This document shows positions 23,266-35,853 of a DNA stretch of 64,000 bases, piece by piece. Position 1 is the stretch's first letter; each line of letters begins with the position of its first letter. The position numbers and the translations under genes were made by a program. The notes under the pieces are model-generated. The model worked only from the letters and a program-made list of their open reading frames with translations, did no database searches and had not been told where the DNA came from. The DNA is taken from contig JAAOOA010000127.1 in the NCBI GenBank assembly GCA_012861695.1, forward strand, positions 17,678,755 to 17,742,754, written 5' to 3'. This stretch comes from Trematomus loennbergii. Taxonomy: Eukaryota > Chordata > Actinopteri > Perciformes > Nototheniidae.

Positions 23266-26113
23266 ATCTCCAATAATGCCTTGCAAAACATTGAACCAGA
23301 AGATTATTATTCGCATACGACAGAAAGTAGGGCCGCATCTTAATGGTTCATTGGACTGAATTCTAAAAGCGGAATGTTTTTCTATAATCCTCTCAGGCTA
23401 GTGGTTACGTAAAACATCTTGATTGAGAAAAATAATCCACTAGTGGATATCAAAACAGGGTCACAGAGAAATAAAGCTACAGAGTGGCTTTGATATACAC
23501 ATAAAAGGTCTGTGAGAAGGAGTTACTGCAGATGGAGACTCAGAAGCAGCTAGAAAAACCTGGATTAGACCTGCACAGCTGTAATCCCTCGGCTGTGTAT
23601 GACCTAGGGACACTATCTTTATGGCTGAGATGAAGAACCTTCTACTACCAAGGACAGGATAAACAAGATAGATGAAGCAGTATATTATAAGCTTTCAATA
23701 TCATTACATTTAATTGTCTGTGAATTATATTTCTGCTGCCTTTCTGTGACCTTATTCTCTAAAAAGGAATGAGGCATCCATCTGCCTTTTCTAGTGTTGA
23801 CATACTGAAGGATTTGTGGCCGTGCTTAAATAATATGATATTGTTGATCTGGCAGTCTGTTCTGCCCACTCTCCATTTCTCTCAATTCCTCCCACAGTGA
23901 CTCATCAGGCAATAACCTTGACAAATGACCTTCAACACCCACATTCAGCATGGCAACACTGACAACATTTACAAAGCACTTTAGGATTGGCCTTCATTTA
24001 CTTCCATCTGTCATCCACAGAAGCATATATGTCTCCAACATTTATAAATGTATGATTCATATTCTGAAAAGATGCTAATTAAATAAAACCTGTGGGTTGG
24101 GGGCCTACAGATATATAATATTTCCAGACTCAGAGTACATTATTTGAGGTAATTCTTTCATAGCATACGGGTGAGGTGGTCCAGTCTTGTGTACCACACA
24201 GAATGGGGATTTAATGTCTAGTTTCTCTACATGTGAATAAGTGCTTCTCTCACTCATGAGGAAAAACAAAACCACGATAATCTGTGGTGGAGAGTACGCA
24301 AGGAGGAAAAGTGGAGCAGTGCAATATGCCAAGCGCCGCCCTGAGGGACAAATGCAATGTGCAACATGTATATTACTGCCAAAAATGCCTGTGCCTGTTT
24401 CAATTGGGCCAAAGAGATGTGCTGTAGTTTAGGTGAAATGCATTTATTCTGAAGACACCGTTTTGAGTATAAAATAATCAGTAATGTAGGTAGAGAGAGA
24501 TCTTCATATTACTTTCAAATAGCATAAACTGTGCCAATCAAGTATTGCATCACTATACTACTGATCAATAGCTGTTAATTAATTACAGAACAGGAGCAGA
24601 GTGCCTCAAATCCATTGTCTTTTGCACAGGTATAAACCAAGTCTCCATGGTAAGTCATTTGAATACAGAATACTGATCTACAGCTTATTTGCAAAGTGTC
24701 CAGAAGATTTAGGGTTAAATAACAAAGCTATGCATCATCGGAATCAGAAACAGGTTTTATTATAGAAGGTAAACACATGGACTTGGTGTATATGGTGCAT
24801 ACATTAACACAGTCAAAGAAGATAATTTGTAAGGAAAGGACCCAAAAATAAAACAATTATAAAAAACAATTTTAATGTAACTATTATTACATTAAAATAT
24901 ATCAATATTTACATGAAATATTTATATACCTGTAAAAAAAAAAATGTGGAAAGCTTGCAGATATAAGGTAGCTTTGTGATATAAATGGGTAGCTTGGTGA
25001 TACATTTGTGATACATCACACATTAAAAGGCTCTTACACTATATAGACAATTACATTTTATTACCTCAATAGCCTACAAGAGTTCTGTGGACCGGCAATC
25101 ACAAGCCTGGTACCAAAAATGGCGCTAATGCACATACATTATGGGAGGAAAAAGTGATGGAAACCTTTTCAGCAGAGGTTATTTGCTGGCCAAGCAGCTT
25201 TTACTGGAATGGAGAGAGTACTTGGTATAGCTGCTTCATCTAATGTTTAATACATCCATAATGTACATCATAGAGCTATGACCTTCTTCAGCAGAAAGCC
25301 TGAGGATCTAAAAAAGATGTGATGGGATGTGTGTTGTTGTTTGGTAACAGCTGTGTCATTGAACACAACAGTGAAGCTAATTCAAAAACCCCTTCCACTC
25401 AACAACTCTAAAACAGTAGGTGTAACCATACGAAAAAGAAAGCAGGTATAATTATAGAGCAGTGGTACTGACATGTTATTGTACACACCTGGCATGTTAT
25501 GCAGCATTTATTAATGTTGTAAGTCCCACCTGTGACTGATTATTAATTCAGAATATGCACCATAAAAAGTTTGCCGTCGTAACGGACAAACAACCCACAA
25601 AATAAAATGGTGCTGATCCTCAACAGCCCTTGTGTTGTGTGCTTTGATTCTGAGACAAGGGTCTTAGCGATAAATCAAATCAAGGTGATGTTTGCGGTGA
25701 CTGAAGTGAGCAGTAAAGTATTGACTGCAAATTCTGACCAACTGTCACAGAGCAAACAGGGCCTGACAGCTGGGTGGTAATTGCTCCTCCATTCGCAGAA
25801 GGGCACAGCCTTGGCAGAGAATCACTTACTTTGCACCCGCAGTAGAGTTCAAAAGTGAAAGACCAGAGTCAGGCAATATGCTGGTTTCTCCCAAATTAGC
25901 AATAACATACTTTGGCTTTAGTCTTGGAAGGAGTAGCCTACATTTAGTTTCATTAATGTAAGAGGTAAGTGCATTTTCACTGTCCTAGTTAAGCATGGCA
26001 ATATCTGAATGAAACATCCACAGTATTCCGTAAAAAATACATAATTCATATGCACTCATCTATTATTCAGTCGCTGGTGACTTTAAGAGACTGGCTTAGG
26101 CAATTATGTAATT
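23266..26113. other. non-coding stretch with a LINE-tail-like segment
   Basis: No exon recognised. At about 24740-24830 the sequence GAATCAGAAACAGGTTTTAT followed by a GGTAAACACATGGA segment resembles the reverse complement of common fish LINE 3' tails. Nothing else stands out. Confidence 0.4.
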
Positions 26114-26121
26114 GATGCAAC

Positions 26122-26933
26122 TAGGGATGTCCCGATCACCTTTTTTTGCTCCCGATCCGATTCCGATCATTTGATTTTGACAATCTGCCGATATCGATTT
26201 TTCCCGATCCGATCTTTATGCAATGCATTAAGAGAAAAAAAAGGTAACAGATAACCGCTGGTCATCCAACGCGATGAATTCAGCTATCTTGGCTGTTATC
26301 TTTTTGGCCTTTTCACTGTTCTGGGGCAGTTTCTCTTTCCTTTTAAAAGTCTCTGAAAGTGTGGTTGTTTCAGTGCCGTTACCTGAATGGCCGCTGTATA
26401 CTCGTCGTGTTGTTGTTGGTGTTTGTTTCTCAGGTGGCGTATTAGATTGGTAGTGTTGAACGTAGCTCTGTTCTTTCCACCACGCGGAACCTCCGCCTTG
26501 CAAACATTGCATCTGGCTGTTACACTGCCTTCGCTTTCAATTTTATAATACTTCCAAACTCCTGAAATTTCTCTGTCCCGAGTCACCAGCTGAACGTAGC
26601 CTCTTGTTAGCTTACTGCTACTATTACACTGCGCCCTGCACACTCTGTTGCCAGATTTGAGAGAAATAAGCAACCAGGTCTATGAAAACAAGCCAAAAGA
26701 AGCAACACATAGATGATGTTGTGTAATTTTAAACCAAAACTAAGGCCTCAGGATGACTTTAAGACGTGAACATGGTCATTTTTGCTTTGTAACAATAAAT
26801 AAAATAAGAAAAATATTTTATTAAAAAAAAAATAAAAAATCCGATCCCCGATTTTTTCTCCCGATTCCGATCTTTTGAAAATCACGTGATCGGCTCCGAT
26901 CCCCGATCACGTGATCGGATCGGGACATCTCTA
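26122..26933. mobile_element. hAT transposon relic, 8-bp duplication
   Basis: The ends are TAGGGATGTCCCGATC and, reverse-complemented from the right, TAGAGATGTCCCGATC (one mismatch). A perfect 8-bp target duplication GATGCAAC flanks the element (26114-26121 and 26934-26941), diagnostic of hAT. Only the N-terminal zinc-finger part of a transposase remains, so it is internally deleted. Confidence 0.92.
26296..26673 (-). pseudogene. hAT transposase N-terminal fragment, BED zinc finger
   Basis: On the minus strand the frame reads VWKYYKIESE, then CNVCKAEVPRGG, then IRHLRNKH. This is a Cys-x2-Cys...His-x4-His BED-type DNA-binding finger. The catalytic hAT domain that should follow is absent, and the frame ends within the 812-bp element. 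It is a remnant rather than a gene. Confidence 0.8.
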
Positions 26934-26941
26934 GATGCAAC

Positions 26942-28915
26942 ATAACAAAGCAAGCATAATTTAAGGATTTCATCACTTCCCTGGTGGCTGAAAGGGTGAC
27001 AGTCAAACCCGCTTTACTGTTGTTTCTTCTAAGCCATGTGTACAGATCATGACTTTTCCATTGTATGACCAAGCATCAAGATCAGAGATACAGCTGATTA
27101 AGGAATGGAAAGTATGGAGTTAAAGACACGTAAACACACCGACAGCAGTCACACTAGATAAGTAGCTATAACGAAGAATAATGTGAGCTTTATTGTACCT
27201 CCTACAGACAGCAGCCCTGACTGTCACCACACTACATCATTACTAAGCCAGCAGCCGTTCGTGACTGCTCCCACCAGAGAGAGGGGTAATGGGATGTTCT
27301 GAAGGGCACTCCTGGGGTCTTTCCATAATGCTCTGTTGCCAGTCTTCAGTTTGCTGCCCTCATTAATTATAGAGGGAGGTTAATGCCTAGTGTATTTCAG
27401 GAAAGCCCAATGGAGTTACGAGTAGGAACTGTGGTCAATGAAGACACTGCAAAACTCAGGAGGGACCAAACTCTTCTCCCTGCTGAATGCCACACTGAGA
27501 AGATATTAGCAATAAAGGTAAAGACGCAACACAGATAAACGAAACACCCGATAAAAGATTAATCTGAGAATAATTAGCAATTAATATTGCTTTGAAAACG
27601 GTTTGATTTCCCAGCCAGAATGTATTGCTAACATTATTACAGCAATCAATGCTTACAACAATTACCATACCATAGAATGAAAGTCCTACTCAGAGAATAG
27701 CAATAAACAAAAGCAAAAAGAGACCCAATAACCAATTCAAACAAAAGCAAATAGAGAAACACTGCGGTGTCTTACACGCCTAAGTTGAAACGCAATCGGA
27801 ATTCCAGAGATAAAGAAAACAGACAGTCAATAGCTTAAATAATATTAGAATATATTATCATTATCATTAATTTACCCGTTTGTTGTGGGGGTATTATCTG
27901 CTTTTGTGCATTGGTGTGAGCCTTCTTTCGAAGAAGGAGGCCACAAGCTATTATTATGCAATGTAGCAAACTGCTTTGGCCTGAAAGGCACTAAATCTGT
28001 AGCAGGGTATGAGCAACACAATCCGTCCAAGACGTATCACAGAATCTTCCCTGAGCGTTTTTAAGCGGGGCACCAACAGATCAGATGATGATAGTCACAG
28101 AATGTGTTCATGATTCATTTTGCACTGTGTTTGAGGCACTGTGTGGGTGGAGGTGGGTAGGCCGACTCCTATGTAGAGTTTATTCTCTGTACCTGCTCTC
28201 AGGAATGACTTGCTCTAAAAATAGCTAAGATCAGCACAAACTGGACCACAGCATGATCAGCATCATCAATATAGCCGCAGCCCACAGGATCCCCAATTGA
28301 TCTCTGTATTGAGTGGACTAATCCAAACTGAATTGCATTTCTGTTAGAATAGCTCAAAAGCTCAAAAGCTAAATATTTCGTCTGCTCCGATAGTTTTAGA
28401 GAATACTGTGTAAACACAAACAATTGTTTCATACTGTATGAAACTGAAGTGGTTCCTCCCCTCTTGCACTGTATGTGCAGCCAAAGAGGCCCGGGGCAAG
28501 CAATCACTCCTCCCTTACAAATGAGTTTGGAGACTGACGTGCTTGGGGAGCTGTGCAAACAGCCCTTCTTCCCGTCAGCGGCACCTGTCTCACACCCTGG
28601 GGACAGAGGGGAGCTCCATGGACGCCATTTATTGAGAGGGAAGCACCACAGTTGAATCAATCCCCTCCAGACTGCTATTCTGCTGCCATATGGCACACCT
28701 CTGTCTATGTACACAGCCAAAACAAAGACACAGAGCTGAGACCAAAAGGCAGAAATTATTTCCTAAGGTCTTTCTTTGTCCAGAAATGTGCCAAAGATTT
28801 TCAGTACTACCACAGCTCATATCATATATGATCAACACATAAGACAAATATTTCCCAAATATTACAGATACAAGGATCCTTTACGAATCCACAATTTGAG
28901 GCATTTTATAATATG
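26942..28915. other. non-coding stretch, nothing recognised
   Basis: A 173-codon minus-strand frame at 28199-28720 has no recognisable domain, no splice setting and low-complexity codon use. I do not call it a gene. No repeat was recognised. Confidence 0.35.
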
Positions 28916-28920
28916 TAAAA

Positions 28921-29437
28921 TGTTGTGTCTCGTCAAATGTGTTAGTTATGTTTATGTATTTTGTCTTTCATTTCCTGTTTTATTTTGTATTTCCCTCTTG
29001 TCTTTCATTTCAGGCTCCGTTTTCTTCCTCCCCTTGTGTGTTTTTCCCGCCATCATCAGTGTCTGCCCCGCCCCTGATTGTTTCCACCTGTTCCCACTCA
29101 CCTCATGTTTAAATAGTCCTGTCTCTCCCCTGTCCTGTGTCAGTTCGTCTTGTTTGTTTCCCCGAATGGTCGTGCCAAACCTCAACTCAGAAAGGATCGC
29201 TTTCTCTCATGTCAGGTTTTGTTATGTTTGTTTATTTTGTTAGGCTTCAGTTTTTATTAAGTCCTCTTTTTGTTACGCTAGTTCTTTCCTCCTTGTGAGC
29301 GCCTTTTGTTATTTCCACACCTACTCTGTTAAGAGGGATTACCTGAACTGTATAAATAAATATACATTTTTTTATATTCAAGACTTTGTCTCTGGGTCGT
29401 GCATTTGGGTTCATCAGTTTGTGTCGAGGTCCTGACA
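28921..29437 (+). mobile_element. solo LTR of a sushi-type chromovirus
   Basis: A 517-bp TG...CA segment flanked by a perfect 5-bp duplication TAAAA (28916-28920 and 29438-29442). It resembles the LTR of the full-length element at 7.5 kb: a GCCCCGCCCCTGATTG phrase, a TATA box (TTTAAATAG, about 29108), GTCAGTTCGT at 29139-29148 and a CTCTGGGTCGTGCA phrase near the right end. No internal region remains, so it arose by LTR-LTR recombination. It is a different subfamily, longer than the 431-bp LTR. Confidence 0.88.
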
Positions 29438-29442
29438 TAAAA

Positions 29443-32400
29443 CATTTTTTAAATCCTTCTCTGATATGTTTTCATTAAAAGGTTCAGACATTGGAGAGTT
29501 ATTTTATAATATTAGAACGTGAATGATTTAAAACAATGGACTGTGAATTAGCTCAACACTAATTAGATGTACTGAGACAAAAGTTTGTACAGACATTCAT
29601 GGTTCACATGTTGTATCCTCATTAATGCTCTAACTCATTAATGCTCTAAATGTGATATTTCATTTGAGAGACTAATAACAGAACAGCAGACAATAGCAAC
29701 GACTCATGTCTAGTAGTACATAAGAGGCAAGAGTGCATCTGATGGCTCAGAGAATGTCAGTACTCTATTCAGTCACTCCTGACACAAACACCCCCAGAGA
29801 CAATCACTGTGACAATCTGCAACTGTAAAATCCTAAACCCATGTCACTACTTGGCCTGAAAACCAATTTTCCTGGAGACAGCGGTGCAGTTGTTCAGCAA
29901 TAATGCTTTTCCTAATGTTATTTTCCTGTGCTACATGTGGAAATAGTCTCAGGTTACAATTACAATCATAATAGGGCAACAGAGGAGTTACCATACCAAA
30001 TGAACTGAGGAAAGGAAAGGAGAAACCTCCATAACAAGTGTCCTTCTTGGCTTGTTGTGTAATATATCTAGACACACAACCTAATGAACCAGGAATAATG
30101 AGAATGTTTCTCCTTAAGTGATTTCTAGCAGCTGGTTAAGGAAGGAAGACACCTGGGTAATACGTTGTGACAGGCTGGGGTTGTCATGGTCATTGAGGCC
30201 GGCCTGGCTTGTTTCCAGGTTGTCCTGCAATTACAGACTGAATAGATGATATAGAAAGACATTCCAGAGATTCAGAGACGTAACATGATAAAGGCAGAAA
30301 TTACCCATGATTTATTTTTGTAAAGCCATTAGGTGAAAGCTAGACACTAGCCAACTCATTTCCATTGTCAATTTAATAGTTCTTATTTTTTCATTTAATT
30401 AATTACTATTTTCTTTCAACTTCAAGAGCCAATCATCCGTCTGCATGTTTCCCTGGAAAACAGCCTCAAGACTTAACTGTGAAATAAACAGTATAGCCAA
30501 GGTAAAATATCATGTAAAATATCAAGTGATCATGTATATAACATTAAAAAGATATATCATTACAAACTGGAAATAACAATATCTTATTTGTTAACACTAC
30601 TGTTACTGTTTGAGCCTGAACCTGCCGTGGACAGCTGGCTTTGTGTGTGTGGCTTGTTGTGTGTTTCACTGGCCAGCCTCTTTGTCTCCTGTGTGTGTTC
30701 CTCTCCTCTCCAGAGACACTCATCTCTCCTGACTGCTGCGCTGACACACACACAAAGGGGAAGGAGACTGATTGCACGCATGAATAGCTGTTAGTGTAAT
30801 CAGCAGGCCCAGGTACAGCTGGAGCGACGGGAGCCAGGCCTTTATTTGATTCTAAGATGGAATAATAAAACAATGACTGATGCCTAGGAAGTACACTATA
30901 TGCACACAGACCAAGCATAACACAGAAACAATGGCTCTCAAAAAGCAATTCAACCTGTCATCTATGTATGTACCTGGTGGAAAACTCCTTCTCTGGAGAA
31001 AATTATCCAGTGTGAGTGGAATATTCGATTTTTTTAATGAATTACAATTTCAAAGGATGTTATTCAACTCTAAATACCACAAATAACAAATCCGCCTCGT
31101 CTCAACGTCTTGTTGCTCCAGTCCTCACGGCTATCTTTAAGCTCCTTTACTCTCTGCCTTTCTCATTTCTGTAAGCGGATTTGTTCCAACTGTGTGCCGT
31201 CACACACCTGAGACCGAGGGGCAGCGTGCCGTGTATTGTCATTCTTTTGAGCAGAGGGATAAAAGACAGTCAAGGAGAGCAGGAGTGAGACCCGCAGAGA
31301 AGAAACAAACCTTGTACTCTCAGTAGAGCCTAAGTGGACCTCTTCACAGACTCCTAGCCACATCTGTGTGAAGATGAGAGGATCTTGTGTTTCTCTGAGA
31401 GCCAGGCTCTCATTTGAGAGAGAACAGAGGGTTTCCTTAGCGAGCACTTTTAATATGATGCTCACCTTCCTCCTGGTAAACAGCACAAACATGCCGTTGC
31501 TTTACAGGTGATAACTTTTTTTAATCCGTATTAATAAGCAGTAGAACCATAGACTGTATACACTGTATATAAAGTAGAACACATTATAGCAGGTTAAAGT
31601 AATTCCACCTACATTTTATTACAATTATAAACATTGTCAAGGGTGTTTTCATTGTTATAGTTTTAATTGTGCACTGGTGTTAAAAACAATAAGAATTTGG
31701 CACTGAACAGCTTAATGTGCGCCAGCGAAACAAGTCCCACATGACATACCAGTTAGAATCAGTGCTTCTAACTTTGAAGCAGTATGTGTTCAGACACCTG
31801 GATTTGTTGCACCACATAAAGTATACTTGTTAAGTGTGACACATCAGTTTCCACTACCAGTCACAACTGGGTACTTTTTTGTGTGCCACAGCAATACAAA
31901 TAATCCCACTATGTTCCAAACAGAGAGATAAACAGAGACTTTAAAAACTCAAGTATCAGCAGAGAAATAGTTGGACCTTCATCCCTTGTTTAGACAAGTC
32001 CTGCAATCTAAAGCTCTCAGTAGTTTTATATTCTAGTCCAGGAGCGTAAACTTCCATTGTCCTCTCCAGCTTAGGTTGACACGTTGTGCATTTTGAGACT
32101 GCTTTATGCAAATCACTACTGCACCAAGCGGTCAATTGAATAACCTCTCCTATCACTGAGGGGCTTTTGCTGACATTATGCTTTTTTTTTAATCGCCCCT
32201 CTCTTGGCAAAATAATATTGTGCGGCAAATCTCAGGACACAAGCCATTTCTTAGATGTCAGCAGCTGGTGCATCGGAAAGTAATCATTATATTACATAAA
32301 ATATTGGTTAAATCATGGAACTCATGCACCATATTTAGTCAGCTGGTAACATCTCAGCTGGTCTGCATGTTTTTTTGAATGTTTAATTTATATACGGTTT

Positions 32401-34582
32401 GGTGGAGTTAACTCTACCAGAGTCCGCTCTTATATTCACTCATTTATTCTCGTCACAAACATGCTTTACTATGTGAAAATAAGCTGTTACAAAACAGTAA
32501 TTCTGCTAAACTGCTAAACATAAAGCCTGCAGGAACTGACAGCTCTTCGTTTGTGGATCTTTTTACCTGGAACTGTATATTATTATCCAGCCAGCACAAA
32601 GTCATCATTCCAGTCAAATGAATACACTGTGAGTAACGCCTCTATCTTGTGAAGTTAAATCCCAGAGCATCCGGGAACCGAGTTGCCTTATACACATCAA
32701 CTGAAGCATTAATCCAGTTTATATGTACACAGTCAGTCTTGGAATAAGCCTTTGCATGAATATGTATATTGGCACAGCTGGAAGACCGAATTAAAATAGT
32801 TATTTTACCCTTAAAATCATGAGGATATCCTGAGAAATTATTACAGCAACCTTTCTGTTCCTTGAAAAGCAATGACCAAACTCAAAACATTATAGAGGCA
32901 AGATACACAGAGCATGCAGAGTAGGTCAATTTGCTGAGAAGGCAGACAACACACGAGACACTTAGGATGGAAATAAGGGAAAGGAAGATGGAAGAAGGAA
33001 AGGGAGGAACGGCAATCATTAGCTCAGAAAACCCTGCAGTGAGGCAGTGTGCAGCAGAACCACAAGCCTGATGGTACAGACGGAGGGAAAGAGGTTACCC
33101 ATGGAGCAGTTGAGGGGGGATAAAAGAGAGAAACAGCAGGAGGACAAAGGGGAGAAGGGAGAAATACGCCTCATAAAAACGACTCTATTTTTGTTTTGAA
33201 AAGGCTTCCTCGTAGGACATGAGACTGATATGCTGCAATGAGGACTGAACTGAGAATTGAATAACAAGTTACCCTCTCTATTCCTCTCTCTATATTAGTA
33301 CTTTTTTGACTTTCACTGCTCTGTGGTCCAACACAAGAGTGTCACTGCTGTGAGACTGCATCTGATTTCAGCTCAGCACCTGTCCCAAGAGTTGATGACA
33401 CACTCATTATGATCAATTTCCATCACAAAGCAAGTATTGTTGAAGAGCAGGACCAAGGATTATTCACAAGGAACAACATCATCTCACTGACAGAGATTAC
33501 ATATATATAAGCAGTGATTCAACAATTAAATAATAATCCAAATGCACCAACATCTCTCAATTTTCAACCTGCTGTTGTTCAACAATGTGACCAAAAAGTG
33601 CTGCTCTGTTGTTTTTCACAGTGAGTGTGGCAGTACGAGCATATGCCTGTGTTTCCTCATTAGTCTGCAGAGGCACAGGGCCTTGAAGTCCACACTGAAA
33701 CAAAGGCTGGATTCTCTCAACAAGCAGAGAGCCCTGTGGCCCAAAGGCAAACAGGACCAGAGCCATCAGGACAAAGTAGAGTCCTGAGAACAAAAGTTTG
33801 ACTATGGACAGTAACATAGCAGCACAAATAGAACAAGCACACTATAGTAAATAGTAAACAATCAGAATAGAGTTCAGTTTTCAAATTGCAACGCTGAAAT
33901 GTTTTTGTTGAAATGTTTTCCTAAAACAACACATTCTGTGTCTTCTTTTCTAAATGTGTATGTTAAGATATCAAAGAATTAATGAGGCAGAAAACATATT
34001 ACAGCTCTATCACAACTGATATCAAATGAAGTGTTTGAGTGCAAAGTGGCAATTCAGAATGCTATGGTCCTAAAACAAAAACATTAGGGCTGTTACACAA
34101 CAGAAATGACTCTGCACCAAATTGTGTCTCATAATTAAACACAGCCCAATATCAACCACGGCCGTTATGTTGTCCTGCTACAGCAAATGTTGAGCATTAT
34201 ACAACATGCAATTAAAATTCAGTTTGATACCGAATTGTGTTTACAAACTTTTGTGGTCAGCGTTTGAAGACTGACTCTTATCTGATTTACTCTGACTTGA
34301 GGGGGTGCATCCCTTCTGTGCATAATAAATGCAGATTACAAACATTATTATGTGTAACTTATCAAAGCTTAAAGGTCTCAGAAATATACAAAACATGCCT
34401 CTGAAGTGTTTGGCTTGAAATTCCAAACAGATCGTGCATTATAGCATCCCATAAACCCCTCTGTTTCAGCCCTGTTTCAAAAGTGTGGATTCTGTGTCTG
34501 TAGCTTTAAATGCTAATGAGCTGCAGAAGTGTTTGTTTTAAAAAAACACACACACACAAAATGGTGCTTTAGGAGGATATTC
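29443..34582. other. non-coding stretch, nothing recognised
   Basis: About 5 kb without a recognisable exon, RNA gene or well-bounded repeat. The short frames present are all unassignable. Confidence 0.35.
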
Positions 34583-35426
34583 AGGCCTAGGCTCCACGGG
34601 GACGAAAACGGGTTGAATCCGCATATTTCTCATGCGTATAGCCCTTTAAGCTCGACGACGCCGTAACAGAAACGTAGAAACAGACCCCGCAAACGACAAC
34701 GGGTCCAAAGGTGGATAGATCTGGGAACGGAGCGCTCTGGGGGGTCCAACGGGGCCGTGGGGTCGCCTATACGGTCATCCGTTTCATAGCCCCGCCTCTC
34801 CCCGCCTCTCCCCACCTCTGCTGCTCACCCCCGCAAAAGTATACTGCACACTGAATTCAGATTATTTATCTTTATCTCGATATGAACATAAACGCGAGTG
34901 AAGTCTAATCTGACAGGACGGAGACACGCAGCTCCTCCGGCTGTGAAGCAGCGGGAGCAAAACACACACTTCAAGTCAGATCACCACCCTTAGCTATTTT
35001 AATTACCTCTCAAACTACCTAAACTAGTTATAAATATGTTTATTTTTACTGTCGGGTTTACTTACTGGATCAGCTGCTGCATGAGGAAGCATGAAGATTT
35101 AAACTTTAACACACATTGACTGGCGAAAAACTCTGCGCGGTTCCCTCCGCCCCACCGCGGAGAATAAACAGAAGTGCAGACATGACAACCATTGTTCTTC
35201 GCTGCTTTTGTGGAGGAAGTTGCTGCTTTTGTGGAGGAAGTTACAGCGCCACGTACAGGCTCGGCATATGTACTGCAGCTTTTCCAGCGGTTGGATGTAA
35301 ACGGAGCCGTCTCGTGGAGCTTGACACAATCCGGTGTATATTGCGTGTGGGCGGAAGGTTTTTTGCGGTTGCATTTGCGTTACTCCGATGCGTTTTGCCG
35401 TATGGGTTCCCGTGGAGCTGGGGCCT
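34583..35426. mobile_element. GC-rich element with terminal inverted repeats
   Basis: The left end AGGCCTAGGCTCCACGGGG and the reverse complement of the right end, AGGCCCCAGCTCCACGGGA, match at most positions. The interior is clearly more GC- and CpG-rich than the flanks (ACGGGGCCGTGGGG, CGACGACGCCG). It contains a direct repeat reading TGCTTTTGTGGAGGAAGTT twice near 35200-35241. No transposase or unambiguous target duplication was found. It is probably a MITE. Confidence 0.6.
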
Positions 35427-35811
35427 CAGGTGATAAGGTGGGCAGGTGTTACCTTGATCATTATTGGCCAATGGTTACACAACCAAAACAACAGTTGTGA
35501 TCACAAAGTAGCCAAATCTGATCAGCTCATTTTCAGACAGGTTTTTAGATAGAGGGATCAGGACAAAAAGAGAGAGAATATTTGTTCCGGATACTTTCCA
35601 AATCTCACAGCTCCTTACAATAACTGTGCAATATATACCTTGCTGCTAAATCCTAAGAACTGTTACAGGATGTGTATTTTGTAAATTGTGTAACTTTTTA
35701 TTTTTATTATATTTTTTATTATATTATAACTTTTTTTTAACTTGAATACTTTTTTATGCATGTAACATATGTAACATTAAGCTGAATGTGGCTCTTTTTC
35801 TGCTGTAACAA

Positions 35812-35853
35812 CATACATTTCCCCTCTGACTAATAAAGGTATTCTGATTCTGA
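35812..35853 (+). repeat. LINE 3'-tail-like sequence
   Basis: CCCCTCTGACTAATAAAGGT followed by ATTCTGATTCTGA is a common ending of fish LINE-derived copies. The upstream 200 bp is T-rich and may be part of the same degraded element. Confidence 0.5.

Noticed and set aside
28199..28720. 173-codon minus-strand frame
   Set aside because: No recognisable domain, no splice signals placing it in a gene, and no retroelement motif. Length alone is not enough.
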